Assembly (NCBI RefSeq): GCF_000424665.1
Contig: NZ_AUKI01000020.1
Coordinates: 124,001 to 188,000 of the forward strand
Source: Salinimicrobium terrae DSM 17865
Lineage (GTDB): Bacteria; Bacteroidota; Bacteroidia; Flavobacteriales; Flavobacteriaceae
DNA: 64,000 nucleotides
Reading direction: 5' to 3'
The translations under genes were made by a program, and so were the position numbers. This document shows, one piece after another, positions 1-9,505 of the stretch. The stretch's first letter is position 1. Each line of letters begins with the position of its first letter. The notes below the pieces were generated by a model. The model saw only the letters and a program-made list of their open reading frames with translations. It did not search any database and was not told the origin of the DNA.

Positions 1-2
1 TA

Positions 3-815
3 AGTGGACAAATAAAGGAGGAACATGCAGTAAAAATGCTTAATCCCCTAAGCCAGGACCTTTCGGTGCTTAGACAGTCTCTGTTGTTCTCGGGTCTTGA
101 AGCCGTAAGTTATAATTTAAACCGAAAAAGAACAGATCTTAAGTTCTTTGAGTTTGGTAAAACCTATCACAACTACAACGGCGGACGGGAAGAGCAAAAA
201 CACCTTTCTGTTTTTCTTTCAGGTAATAAAAGCAGGGAAACATGGACCGGTGAAGTTCAAAAAGGAGGGTTTTTCTACCTCAAAGGAGTGGTTACTTCCA
301 TATTAGAAAGACTGGGAATCAATAATCTAAATACTTCACCTGTCAAAAATGATATTTTTTCTGAAGGTATTTCCTTAAGTTATAACCATGCTAAGCTAGT
401 TGAATTTGGAGTTATCAAAAGGAAGATTCTTAAAGATTTCGACATTAATCAGGAAGTGCTTTTTGCTGATTTCAACTGGGACCTGATTGTGGAGACCTCT
501 AAAAATCAACAACAAAAATTTAATGACATTGCTAAGTTTCAGGCAGTAAGAAGGGATTTCGCTCTGTTATTAGACCATAAAATTCAGTTTGAAGAAATTC
601 ATGGAATAGCATTCAAAACTGAAAAAAATCTTCTTAGAGATGTAAATCTCTTTGACGTGTATGAAGGTGGTAATCTTCCAGCAGGAAAGAAAAGTTATGC
701 AGTTAGTTTCATTTTGCAGGACGAAAAGAAAACCCTTACCGATAAACAGATCGACAAAATAATGAGCAAACTGCAGCAAAATTTTGAAAAACAACTAGGC
801 GCAGAGCTTAGATAA
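3..815 (+). CDS. pheT: Phenylalanyl-tRNA synthetase beta subunit, C-terminal part (5' end outside window)
   Basis: This is the 3' part of the gene for the beta chain of the cytoplasmic (alphabeta)2 Phe-tRNA ligase. The reading frame is open from base 3 with no upstream start, so the gene enters from the left edge; the Met at 36 is internal. The visible part holds the synthetase-like core (NPLSQDLSVLRQSL, then FEFGKTY) and ends with the FDX-ACB domain that binds the tRNA anticodon, recognisable by FQAVRRDFALLLD and the RDVNLFDVYEG stretch. About 270 residues are present of a family length near 800. A strong terminator follows directly after the stop. At 342-364 the gene contains a copy of the dispersed palindrome, read as VKNDIFS. 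Confidence 0.95.
   Translation, partial: SGQIKEEHAVKMLNPLSQDLSVLRQSLLFSGLEAVSYNLNRKRTDLKFFEFGKTYHNYNGGREEQKHLSVFLSGNKSRETWTGEVQKGGFFYLKGVVTSILERLGINNLNTSPVKNDIFSEGISLSYNHAKLVEFGVIKRKILKDFDINQEVLFADFNWDLIVETSKNQQQKFNDIAKFQAVRRDFALLLDHKIQFEEIHGIAFKTEKNLLRDVNLFDVYEGGNLPAGKKSYAVSFILQDEKKTLTDKQIDKIMSKLQQNFEKQLGAELR
342..364 (+). repeat. Palindrome copy inside pheT
   Basis: GTCAAAAATGATATTTTTTC plus TGA; arms AAAAAT / ATTTTT. Read in the pheT frame as V-K-N-D-I-F-S. Confidence 0.6.
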
Positions 816-850
816 AAAAAGAGGCTGTCCAAATGAACAGCCTCTTTTTC
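814..850 (+). terminator. Rho-independent terminator of pheT
   Basis: An 8-bp stem GAGGCTGT (821-828) / ACAGCCTC (837-844) with an 8-base loop is flanked by an A run and a T run. It starts at the pheT stop codon. The A/T flanks make it usable in both directions, but the minus-strand neighbour ends about 70 bases away. Confidence 0.85.
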
Positions 851-918
851 TACCATAGCAATTAAAAAAATACCAATTCCAATTCATGATGAACTTATAA
901 ATAGGTTTTGGAACTTTT

Positions 919-1506
919 TTATTTAGGTAACTTGTCGAAAATGGCATCTACATAGCTTCTTATTTCTTCATCTAGATTGCCAGGCGCCACAAGATCTTCT
1001 GCCCTACCTCTCCACACGATTTCATTCGTTCTACGGTTAATAAGGTCAATCACAATAGTACCTTCTTTATAATTAACTTGTTGGATTCCGGTACCAACAA
1101 TTCTGGGCACAGTGAAATAATTACTATAAGCATAATTTCTGTAATATGGTCCAACATAAAAACCGGGACGATAGTAGCTGTAATTTGTGTATACAGGACT
1201 GGCGTTTACTGCCATTTCCTCATCTAGCATTAGGTGATAATATACAAGGAGATCGGGTTCATTACGATCTAACCTGTAATTTAATTCCTGCATATTCTCG
1301 TTAATCTCGTCAATCACTATTTCATTGACCTGTACATTATCAAAACGAGAAGTCTGGATGGTATCTTGGTTAGGTAAAAAGGCGTAGCTGTTAAAACTGT
1401 TCAGGCTTTTTGCAGTCATTTTATCAGCGTCGACTTTTGGTCCACACCCGGTAAAAAGAATTCCTGCCATTATACTCAGACTTAAAAAGTGTTTTAAAAA
1501 TTTCAT
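919..1506 (-). CDS. DUF4136 family lipoprotein
   Basis: 195 residues. A short basic N-terminus, a hydrophobic stretch and the lipobox LFTGC (Cys21) mark it as a lipoprotein. The body matches the DUF4136 pattern: an early SFAF-like segment (FNSYAFLPN), the DLLVYYHLML strand and the C-terminal GTIVIDLINRRTNEIVWRG strand. A Tyr-rich loop at about residues 105-133 (NYSYYRPGFYVGPYYRN) is typical of the family. The molecular role of DUF4136 is unknown; it is presumed to sit at an envelope membrane. It stands alone, convergent with pheT and divergent from the next gene. Confidence concerns the family, not a function. Confidence 0.85.
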   Translation of the reverse strand: MKFLKHFLSLSIMAGILFTGCGPKVDADKMTAKSLNSFNSYAFLPNQDTIQTSRFDNVQVNEIVIDEINENMQELNYRLDRNEPDLLVYYHLMLDEEMAVNASPVYTNYSYYRPGFYVGPYYRNYAYSNYFTVPRIVGTGIQQVNYKEGTIVIDLINRRTNEIVWRGRAEDLVAPGNLDEEIRSYVDAIFDKLPK

Positions 1507-1653
1507 TCTTTAGGGGTTTTTAAAGTTATCACTTATTAAGGTAGGACATATTTGAAGTCTGAAGAGAGACAATTGCAGGTTTAAAACGATTTTAACCAAC
1601 AATTCTTAAAATTAACATTGTAATACCTTAATATTTACCCAAAAATCAAGGTT

Positions 1654-1686
1654 TTGCATGTTATATTGTTATTGCCTAATTTTAGC
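1654..1686 (+). promoter_or_regulatory. Possible promoter for the 1704 gene
   Basis: TTG at 1654-1656 and TAATTTTA at 1678-1685 are separated by 21 bases. This resembles the Bacteroidetes -33/-7 pattern (TTG...TAnnTTTG) except for the last base of the -7 box. It would place the transcript start about 12 bases before the start codon. Confidence 0.35.
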
Positions 1687-1703
1687 TGCTAAATGAAAAG
1701 GAA

Positions 1704-2429
1704 ATGCTGCTAGAGAGAGTAAATCTTAAGAAGGAATTGGAGCTGCTTCGGAAAAAGGAGATGAAAGAACAGAAGATCCTCGAGGAAGTTCAAAAGATCT
1801 TACAAAAGGATTTGAATACAGAAGAAGAAATCCTTCAGCGGATTTCTGAAGGTGATTCTGAAGGGAATGGATTAAATGATTTAAAATTTGACCTGCTGGA
1901 AAGTGGCAAAATCTTTCACCTTTCCCAGATCAAAAAAATCTGTGTGGATTACCGCCTGCGATTTCTTGACACCCGCTTTTTTAAAGGAGAATTACCTCAG
2001 GAAGCTATTTCTGCGGTAAAAGAGCTGGAGGCAAAACATGAGATTGGAATCAAGGGTTTTAAAATGATTGCTCCCGCAAAATTTTTTAGACTGGAGAATG
2101 CAGATGATCCTATGCTTTTTGCGCCCCTTGGAAATAATTATTACTACCTTATTCACAAATGGGGAACAGATATACATCCCTTGCGAAGAACCCTTATGTG
2201 GCCATTAAGAAGCCTGGAAAACCTGTTGATTTCTTGTTTCTTTTTCAGCTTTCTCTTCACCTTTGGAATTAGAGAAATTTTTTTCTCACAATTCCGAGAA
2301 ACCTCTCAATTCCTTATTCTGTTTATGTACTCTTTTAAATCTGTAATCGCACTGGTATTCTTCTACGGAATAAGCCTCGGAAAAAACGTAAGCTCGGGAA
2401 ACTGGAACAGCAAATTCTACAATGCCTAA
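1704..2429 (+). CDS. Unknown protein with N-terminal coiled coil and two C-terminal membrane segments
   Basis: 241 residues; I do not recognise the family. The first 45 residues are strongly charged and heptad-like (LKKELELLRKKEMKEQKILEEVQ), suggesting a coiled coil. The middle part (about 65-160) is a soluble domain with aromatic and Pro/Gly motifs. Two hydrophobic segments follow at about 172-190 and 203-224, giving a tail-anchored hairpin with the bulk of the protein in the cytoplasm (inferred). The ATG at 1704 has an AAAGGA-like ribosome site just upstream; the ATG at 1693 is in another frame. It precedes two other small genes on the same strand with a gap of about 75 bases. Confidence 0.7.
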   Translation: MLLERVNLKKELELLRKKEMKEQKILEEVQKILQKDLNTEEEILQRISEGDSEGNGLNDLKFDLLESGKIFHLSQIKKICVDYRLRFLDTRFFKGELPQEAISAVKELEAKHEIGIKGFKMIAPAKFFRLENADDPMLFAPLGNNYYYLIHKWGTDIHPLRRTLMWPLRSLENLLISCFFFSFLFTFGIREIFFSQFRETSQFLILFMYSFKSVIALVFFYGISLGKNVSSGNWNSKFYNA

Positions 2430-2506
2430 GCTTAAATGTTAAACTGAGATTAAATACGCCTGAAGTAATCATCCTATTCTTAAATTTATGATGAAATATG
2501 ATTTTT

Positions 2507-2743
2507 ATGAGCGAAGAAAAAGAATACAAAAGAGTTTATACAGGTAGTGAAGTAAATGTTCAACACCTAAAAAATCTTCTTGAAGAAGAAGGCGTTCAAA
2601 CCCGTGTGAGAAATGACTTTGATTCGGGCTTAAGAGCCGGTTTTGGAGGCGGATTGCGGGGACAGGTTTTATTGTTCGCTAAATCTGAAGACTATGAGAA
2701 GGCACTTCGCCTCACCAAAGAAACTTTCCCCGATAGTGATTAA
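2507..2743 (+). CDS. DUF2007 domain protein (small signal-transducing-like protein)
   Basis: 78 residues, close to the family length. The pattern YKRVYTGSEVNVQHLKNLLEEEGVQT followed by GLRGQVLLFAKSEDYEKALRL is the DUF2007 fold, an ACT/PII-like alpha-beta unit whose biochemical role is not established. The ATG at 2507 (MSEEKE) is preferred to the ATG at 2498, because it agrees with the usual family N-terminus. The stop codon overlaps the neighbourhood of the next start, so the two genes are probably co-transcribed and translationally coupled. Confidence 0.85.
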   Translation: MSEEKEYKRVYTGSEVNVQHLKNLLEEEGVQTRVRNDFDSGLRAGFGGGLRGQVLLFAKSEDYEKALRLTKETFPDSD

Positions 2744-2747
2744 TGAA

Positions 2748-2942
2748 ATGACTGCTGCCCGCCGCAAAAACTACTTCAATCTTTTCCTTGGCATTGCTTT
2801 CCTGGGTTATGGAGGTTATCGTATCTATACTTTTATCACAGGTGCAGAATATACAACCTTTAGGATCATAATTGCCCTTGGCTTTATAATTCTGGGAGGT
2901 TTCGATCTTTACAAATTTTTTAGAAAAGATGCAGAAGAATAA
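2748..2942 (+). CDS. Small two-helix membrane protein
   Basis: 64 residues from the ATG at 2748 (MTAARRKNYF). The open frame extends further upstream, but that part overlaps the DUF2007 gene and is not needed. Two hydrophobic segments at about 9-29 and 38-56 form a membrane hairpin with a basic N-terminus and charged C-terminus (FFRKDAEE). Gly-rich patches (FLGYGGYR, IILGGFD) would allow tight helix packing. It lies 4 bases after the DUF2007 stop, so it is probably its operon partner; such pairs are common in flavobacteria. No function is assigned. Confidence 0.7.
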   Translation: MTAARRKNYFNLFLGIAFLGYGGYRIYTFITGAEYTTFRIIIALGFIILGGFDLYKFFRKDAEE

Positions 2943-2990
2943 AAAGGAAAGGTCCCAAAAATATCATTTTTGAGACCTTTCCTTTTTACC
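2941..2990. terminator. Bidirectional terminator containing a copy of the dispersed palindrome
   Basis: A 14-bp stem (2941-2954 with 2974-2987) has A and T runs at its ends, between two convergent genes. The region around the loop, GGTCCCAAAAATATCATTTTTGAGACC read as a whole from 2951 to 2977, is one copy of the window-wide palindrome. Confidence 0.85.
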
Positions 2991-3004
2991 TTAACTACTT
3001 CTGG

Positions 3005-4660
<1,656 letters not shown>

Positions 4661-4779
4661 CTATTTATGCTTATTCATTAAAAGATTAACTTTTTTAATT
4701 CTCTATTTAACGATGAGTTAACATAGGCATTCTAACTCCGCGTATACATTTGTTATCCCTTGTTTTGCCCCCTGGAACT

Positions 4780-6228
4780 TTGAGAAACAGAAGTTTAAAT
4801 ATTCCTCCCTATGCCTTGCCAGCACTACTAGTGCTGTTCCTCAACCTCATAATGACCGGTTGCAAAAGCTCTGGTGAAAATTTACCCGATTATGCTTACG
4901 TGGGTGGAGAGATTCTGAACCCTACTCTTAATTATGTAATCATTAAGTACAGGGGAAAAACTTTGGATACTCTTAAGCTTGACGAGAGGAATAGATTCAG
5001 TTATAAAATTGAGAATGCCGAAAATGGTCTCTACATTATTGAGCACAAGCCCGAAACCCAGAATATTTATATTACTCCCGGTGACAGCCTGCTCCTTCGA
5101 GCCAATACTTTGGCTTTTGATGAATCCCTGCACTTTAGCGGAAAAGGAAATGCCAAAAATAACTTTATGGCCGAAATGTTCTTGCAGGATGAGAATAATG
5201 CCCAGTTCCTACTTAATTTTCATGAGTATGAGCCAAAGGCTTTTCTTCTCAAAGCTGATTCCATCAAAATGGAACGCATGAACAACCTGCAGGAAGTGTC
5301 CATAAAAAAGGATTTTCCGGATGAATTTAATGAGTTGGCAGAACAGATCATTTCTTATGAAAACTATGATCTAAAAGAGCGATATACCTACCTGGTTAAT
5401 AAGTACTATAAAGAATATTCAAAGCAGTTCCCTCCCGGGTTTCATGATTATAGAGAGAATGTAGACTTTAATTCTGCAAATCTTCAATGCAGCCCCGGTT
5501 ACAAAAGGTTTCTTGAAAATTACCTGATCAACTACTCTCTGTCCTGGTGTGCAGACAGTGGTTTAGATATTTCCGACTGTTATAGTCTTACTAATGCAGA
5601 AAATGTCAAATCCCGGTTGCGTAAAGCAGGAGAACTGGTACAGGAGCCAACTATTAGGGAACGTCTTTTAGAAAAAATTGCAGTAAGAGGGATTGTAACA
5701 GCAAAAAACCGGGAAGATATTATTTCTATTCTAAAGGAGTTGCAGTCTCAAAATTTAAATGAAGGTAATCTTGAGGAGATGAGGCAACTGGGAACCATTC
5801 AGTTGGCATATTTACCGGGCACTTTTCTATTAGATGTGCCATTGATCAACATGGCAGGAGAAATCGTAAAATTGGAGGAGATAATTGATGCACCTACTGT
5901 CATTTTCTTATGGTCGGTTTACAATGAGGGACACGAGGAAGAACATGAGTTAATAGACCGGTACAGAAAAAAATACCCCGAAGTGAACTTCATTGGAATC
6001 AACCTGGATCTTGCCGAAGAACCGGCCTGGAGAGTAACAGTGAGACAGCATAATTATGATCCTGAAACTGAATTCCAATTAGCCACTACCCAAATTAAGA
6101 AAGAATTTTTCTCTTATTTCCTGGATAAAATTCTCTTCCTTGATTCTTCTGGCGAAGTACAAGTAGGAGACATTTACCTTTCTTCTCCCGAATTTGAATC
6201 CCGGCTTGTCGCATTTCTTAACCTATAA
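4780..6228 (+). CDS. Lipoprotein with DUF4369-like N-terminus and thioredoxin-like (TlpA-type) C-terminus lacking CxxC
   Basis: About 482 residues. No ATG is available; the frame opens at a TTG at 4750, and a TTG at 4780 (RNRSLNIPPYALP) gives a normal lipoprotein signal ending in the lipobox IMTGC. The N-terminal 100 residues are beta-rich, with ILNPTLNYVIIKY and a YITPGDSLLL motif, as in DUF4369 proteins of Bacteroidetes. Residues near the C-terminus follow the AhpC/TlpA fold (APTVIFLWSVYNEGHEEEHELIDRY), but the position of the CxxC pair is occupied by SVYNEG, so it cannot work as a thiol-disulfide oxidoreductase by the normal chemistry. A binding or scaffold role in the periplasm is inferred. 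The start codon is uncertain. Confidence 0.75.
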   Translation: MRNRSLNIPPYALPALLVLFLNLIMTGCKSSGENLPDYAYVGGEILNPTLNYVIIKYRGKTLDTLKLDERNRFSYKIENAENGLYIIEHKPETQNIYITPGDSLLLRANTLAFDESLHFSGKGNAKNNFMAEMFLQDENNAQFLLNFHEYEPKAFLLKADSIKMERMNNLQEVSIKKDFPDEFNELAEQIISYENYDLKERYTYLVNKYYKEYSKQFPPGFHDYRENVDFNSANLQCSPGYKRFLENYLINYSLSWCADSGLDISDCYSLTNAENVKSRLRKAGELVQEPTIRERLLEKIAVRGIVTAKNREDIISILKELQSQNLNEGNLEEMRQLGTIQLAYLPGTFLLDVPLINMAGEIVKLEEIIDAPTVIFLWSVYNEGHEEEHELIDRYRKKYPEVNFIGINLDLAEEPAWRVTVRQHNYDPETEFQLATTQIKKEFFSYFLDKILFLDSSGEVQVGDIYLSSPEFESRLVAFLNL

Positions 6229-6262
6229 AAAAGGCTTTTATCCGCAGAAAAAAGGCTTTTAT
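6227..6262 (+). repeat. 15-bp direct repeat after the TlpA-like gene
   Basis: AAAAAAGGCTTTTAT occurs at 6227-6241 and again at 6248-6262. Each copy is itself partly palindromic, so the pair may act as a weak terminator between two convergent genes. A half-copy of the dispersed palindrome follows immediately (6262-6280). Confidence 0.7.
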
Positions 6263-6280
6263 AATGTCATTTTTGAGAAC

Positions 6281-6934
6281 TTAGTTTCCTTTTTTGTGAT
6301 CTGCAAGAAATTTTTCCAGACCAATATCGGTCAAAGGATGGTTAAGTAAACCTGGGATTGACGAAAGTGGTCCTGTCATCACATCGGCACCAATCTTAGC
6401 GCAATCTATTACGTGCATGGTGTGTCTTACAGAGGCAGCCAGGATCTGCGTCTCAAAGCCGTAATTATCATAGATCTGGCGAATCTCCATAATAAGGTTT
6501 AAACCGTCTGTGGAGATGTCATCTAGTCTTCCAATGAACGGAGAGACATAAGTTGCACCGGCCTTAGCAGCCAATAAGGCCTGTCCTGCCGAAAATACCA
6601 ATGTACAGTTTGTCTTTATTCCTTTATCACTAAAATATTTTATTGCCTTGATTCCTTCCTTGATCATAGGCACCTTTACAATGATCTGGTCATGAAGAGC
6701 AGCAAGCTCCTCTCCCTCTTTTACTATATTGTCAAAATCTGTAGCGATTACTTCAGCACTTACATCTCCGGTAGTGATTTCGCAAATTTTCTTGTAATGT
6801 GCGATGATGTTGTCCTTCCCTGTGATACCTTCTTTGGCCATAAGAGAAGGATTGGTAGTTACTCCATCAAGAACTCCCAAATCCTGGGCTTCCTTTATCT
6901 GATCAAGATTGGCGGTGTCAATAAAAAATTTCAT
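6281..6934 (-). CDS. fsa: Fructose-6-phosphate aldolase / small transaldolase (TalC/FSA type)
   Basis: 217 residues, the length of the short FSA/TalC group of class I aldolases in the transaldolase family. Visible family motifs are FFIDTANL with Asp6, TTNPS (26-30), the Schiff-base lysine in IIVKVPM (Lys87), NCTLVFS (109-115) and SPFIGRLDD (131-139). The enzyme forms a Schiff base with dihydroxyacetone units and serves either as a transaldolase in the pentose phosphate pathway or as an F6P aldolase; sequence alone does not separate these. It is a cytoplasmic decamer in characterised members. It follows the SDR gene on the same strand after 62 bases holding a copy of the palindrome. Confidence 0.93.
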   Translation of the reverse strand: MKFFIDTANLDQIKEAQDLGVLDGVTTNPSLMAKEGITGKDNIIAHYKKICEITTGDVSAEVIATDFDNIVKEGEELAALHDQIIVKVPMIKEGIKAIKYFSDKGIKTNCTLVFSAGQALLAAKAGATYVSPFIGRLDDISTDGLNLIMEIRQIYDNYGFETQILAASVRHTMHVIDCAKIGADVMTGPLSSIPGLLNHPLTDIGLEKFLADHKKGN

Positions 6935-6961
6935 ACTGTGTTGTTATAATGGTTAGAATCT

Positions 6962-6986
6962 GCCGAAAAAATGCGATTTTTCCGAC
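6962..6986. repeat. Dispersed palindrome copy between the SDR and fsa genes
   Basis: GCCGAAAAAATGCGATTTTTCC plus GAC forms an inverted repeat (GTCGGAAAAAT / ATTTTTTCGGC on the minus strand) in the 62-base gap. It can fold in the minus-strand transcript just before fsa. Confidence 0.7.
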
Positions 6987-6996
6987 TCCTGCAAAA

Positions 6997-7809
6997 TTAC
7001 AATTTATAATGCTTTAAGAGTAGACTCTCATAAATTTTATCGGGTAATATCCTTTTAAGGACAATTGAAAATTTCTGTAATGGCTCCCCTACCTTATAAT
7101 GTATTTTTGGATTTTTTTCCTGAATGATCCTGTAGATCGAACGGGCCATAAGCTCCGGATCCTTTCCCTGGTCCACATGCTCATTCATGATCTTTAAAGT
7201 ATTCCCATAAGCCTTTTCATAAGGTGATCCCTTTACAACAGGCGCATGATACCTTCCGGCAGCGATGTTGGTTGCAAAATCCCCGGGAGCAATATTTGTC
7301 ATCTTGATATTAAAACCCTTAAGTTCCATTCTAAAAGCCTCCGTAGTTAGTTCCAAAGCTCCCTTGGAAGCCGAATAAATTCCGCGATAAGGAAGTCCCA
7401 TGTATCCGGCGATAGAAGTTACATTAATGACAAGCCCACCGTTATTTTTTCGCATTTCCGGAAGTACTGCTTTGATTACATTAATAGGACCAAAATAGTT
7501 GGTATTAAAGGCCTTTTTGATCTCCTCATCCGGAGTTTCTTCAATGGGTCCGGTAATTCCAATTCCGGCATTATTAATAAGGATATCAATTTTTCCTGCG
7601 GAAGCAATGACTTCAGCCACGGCAGAGGATATGGTTGCAGGTTTCGTGACATCAAGGGCCACAAGAGGAAATGGAGAATCCTGTTTGTTCGGATTTCGGC
7701 TGGTTCCAAAAACGGTGAAATTTTTTGACTGAAGGAATTCGGCTATAGCCTTGCCAATCCCTGAAGATGCTCCTGTAATAAGCACCACTTTTGAAGCTGT
7801 TTCTGTCAT
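6997..7809 (-). CDS. Short-chain dehydrogenase/reductase
   Basis: 270 residues from the ATG at 7809 (MTETASKVV); an upstream ATG at 7824 would add five residues and is less likely. Classical SDR features are the cofactor loop TGASSGIG, the NNAGIG motif, the catalytic Ser in NVTSIAGYMG and the YSASK active site (Tyr-x3-Lys). Absence of acidic residues in the first lines after the glycine loop and the Arg in GTSRNPNK suggest NADP(H) preference, which is an inference. The C-terminal basic segment (LLLKHYKL) is typical of the group that includes 11-beta-HSD-like enzymes. Substrate unknown. It lies just downstream of the SRP RNA on the same strand. Confidence 0.92.
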   Translation of the reverse strand: MTETASKVVLITGASSGIGKAIAEFLQSKNFTVFGTSRNPNKQDSPFPLVALDVTKPATISSAVAEVIASAGKIDILINNAGIGITGPIEETPDEEIKKAFNTNYFGPINVIKAVLPEMRKNNGGLVINVTSIAGYMGLPYRGIYSASKGALELTTEAFRMELKGFNIKMTNIAPGDFATNIAAGRYHAPVVKGSPYEKAYGNTLKIMNEHVDQGKDPELMARSIYRIIQEKNPKIHYKVGEPLQKFSIVLKRILPDKIYESLLLKHYKL

Positions 7810-7851
7810 GCTGCAAAGATGCAATAAATCTGACTTATAGAAACAAAAAAT

Positions 7852-7946
7852 GGCAAGCTACCCACATCACACCGCTACGACCGCTTACCCTTGCTGCGTT
7901 CCCGCCCTGGGGGAGTTCAGCAGGAGCTGGTTGTGTGGGACTTGCC
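7852..7946 (-). ncRNA. ffs: Signal recognition particle RNA, bacterial small type (4.5S-like)
   Basis: On the minus strand the ends GGCAAG / CTTGCC pair, and the inner arm CCCACACAACCAG pairs imperfectly with the GTGTGATGTGGG arm. The apical region contains GGGAACGCAGCAAGGGTAAG, the conserved symmetric and asymmetric loop sequence (compare GGAAGCAGCCAAGG in E. coli) that binds Ffh. Length is about 95 nt. The RNA works with Ffh and FtsY in co-translational membrane targeting. A well-matched promoter lies directly upstream (7951-7980), and the predicted start of transcription agrees with the 5' end at 7946. Confidence 0.93.
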
Positions 7947-7950
7947 GGGG

Positions 7951-7980
7951 CAAATATACAACCTTTCATACTTTTTGCAA
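7951..7980 (-). promoter_or_regulatory. Promoter of the SRP RNA gene
   Basis: The minus strand carries TTG (7978-7980), a 19-base spacer and TATATTTG (7951-7958), a full match to the Bacteroidetes TTG-N19-TAnnTTTG promoter. The RNA 5' end follows 5 bases after the -7 box. Confidence 0.75.
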
Positions 7981-8034
7981 GTATTTTCTAAACCGAATTC
8001 TTTAAATTAGCCTGCATAAAAATTTCTGTGAAAC

Positions 8035-9096
8035 ATGAAGGTTCATAACATCCTCTTTTTGTTTGCTTTGAGCATCTTTTTCTTTTCCTGCGGAAGTGAT
8101 CCCGATGATTCGGAAAGCAATTATATCCTTGAAATAGGAGAAAATAAAAAGGAATTTCAGCTGGGAGCAAGCATCCGGGCAAAGGTGAGTGGCGAAAAAG
8201 ATTCTGTCATTTATTATCTGGGCGACCAGCGATTAGCCAAAACCGTAGGTGAGGAATCTTTGGATTATACCTTTAACAATGAAAAACTTGGTAAATGGAA
8301 CCTCACCGCCAGGATATACCTTAATGGTGAACATCAGGAAAAGCACCAGGAAATTACCCTTTTTAATGACACTGCTCCCATCTCTTATTCCTACGAGATC
8401 ATCAATAAGTATCCTCATGCCACAGATGCTTACACGCAAGGCCTGGAATTTTACAACAACACACTCTACGAAAGCACGGGCCACTATGGCAGTTCTTCTC
8501 TGCGCCAGGTAGATCTACAAACGGGAGAAGTTCAGAGAAAGATTGATATCCCTTCCAATTATTTTGCCGAAGGAATTACCATCCTCAATGATAATATCTA
8601 CCAGTTAACCTGGAAGGAAGGCAAAGGCTTCATTTATGATGTGGAAACGTTCGAAAAAACAGGAGAATTTGAGTACGGCGAGAGTGAACAAGGTTGGGGA
8701 CTGGCAAATGATGGTAGTACAATTTATAAAAGCGACGGAACAGAAAAAATTTGGTTTCTCGATCCCTCGTTGCCCTCAGTGCCCGAAGAAGATTTTATCC
8801 AGACAGTGACGAATCGTACTGTTGCAACCCAACTCAATGAACTGGAATGGGTTGATGGAAAGATCTACGCCAATACTTATCAAAAAGATGGGGTAGCTAT
8901 TATTAATCCTGAAAACGGCGCGATTGAAGGAGTAATTAATTTCTCGGGCCTTCGGGATCAACTGGGAAATACTGCCGATCTTGATCCCGTGAATGATGTT
9001 CTCAACGGCATCGCCTACAACAAAGAAACCGGAAAACTTTATGTAACAGGGAAAGACTGGGATACACTTTTTGAAGTAAAAATTGTTGAAAAATAG
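8035..9096 (+). CDS. Glutaminyl-peptide cyclotransferase (bacterial beta-propeller type) lipoprotein
   Basis: 353 residues. The signal ends with the lipobox FFFSCG (Cys19). After about 120 residues of N-terminal beta domain comes a glutamine cyclotransferase propeller: YPHATDAYTQGLEFYNNTLYESTGHYGSSSLR is the characteristic first blade, followed by LTWKEGKGFIYD, EQGWGLANDGSTIYKSDGTEKI and the closing NDVLNGIAYNKETGKLYVTGKDW. The family converts N-terminal Gln to pyroglutamate. Anchoring in the envelope suggests it modifies exported proteins that start with Gln after signal cleavage, as reported for Bacteroidetes. It is the first gene of a three-gene operon. Confidence 0.92.
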   Translation: MKVHNILFLFALSIFFFSCGSDPDDSESNYILEIGENKKEFQLGASIRAKVSGEKDSVIYYLGDQRLAKTVGEESLDYTFNNEKLGKWNLTARIYLNGEHQEKHQEITLFNDTAPISYSYEIINKYPHATDAYTQGLEFYNNTLYESTGHYGSSSLRQVDLQTGEVQRKIDIPSNYFAEGITILNDNIYQLTWKEGKGFIYDVETFEKTGEFEYGESEQGWGLANDGSTIYKSDGTEKIWFLDPSLPSVPEEDFIQTVTNRTVATQLNELEWVDGKIYANTYQKDGVAIINPENGAIEGVINFSGLRDQLGNTADLDPVNDVLNGIAYNKETGKLYVTGKDWDTLFEVKIVEK

Positions 9097-9097
9097 A

Positions 9098-9505
9098 ATG
9101 GTAGTACCTGCAGAAACATATACGCACCAAAGAACAGTCGCACAAGAAGATCTTGACGACCTCCACCACGTGAATAATGTTCGTTACGTACAGTGGATAC
9201 AGGATATTGCCAAAGAACACTGGGAAGTTCGAGCTTCAGCCCAGCTTAAGAATGAATTTATCTGGGTTGTCATCCGGCATGAGATCGATTACAAAAAGCA
9301 GGCATTTCTTGGAGATGACATTCTTATAGAAACTTTTGTTGGGGAGACGACTTTTGTGACGTCAGAAAGGTTTGTAAATATTAAGAATGCTGAAACAGGT
9401 GAAATTCTTGTGGCAGCGAAATCGATGTGGTGCCTCCTTGACGCAGATTCCAAACGGCCTACGAAGATCACAGAAGAACTTCGCACCGTCTTCCATAAAA
9501 CATGA
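9098..9505 (+). CDS. Acyl-CoA thioesterase, 4HBT hotdog fold
   Basis: 135 residues from the ATG at 9098, which lies one base after the preceding stop; an in-frame TTG at 9083 would overlap that gene and is less likely. The hotdog active-site region is LDDLHHVNNVRYVQWIQD, with the catalytic acid and the HVNN motif of the 4-hydroxybenzoyl-CoA thioesterase family, and the strands GDDILIETFVGE and AAKSMWCLLDADSKRPTKI follow. The substrate acyl-CoA is not predictable. Tight spacing on both sides means it is translated from the same mRNA as its neighbours; no shared pathway is evident. Confidence 0.9.
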   Translation: MVVPAETYTHQRTVAQEDLDDLHHVNNVRYVQWIQDIAKEHWEVRASAQLKNEFIWVVIRHEIDYKKQAFLGDDILIETFVGETTFVTSERFVNIKNAETGEILVAAKSMWCLLDADSKRPTKITEELRTVFHKT

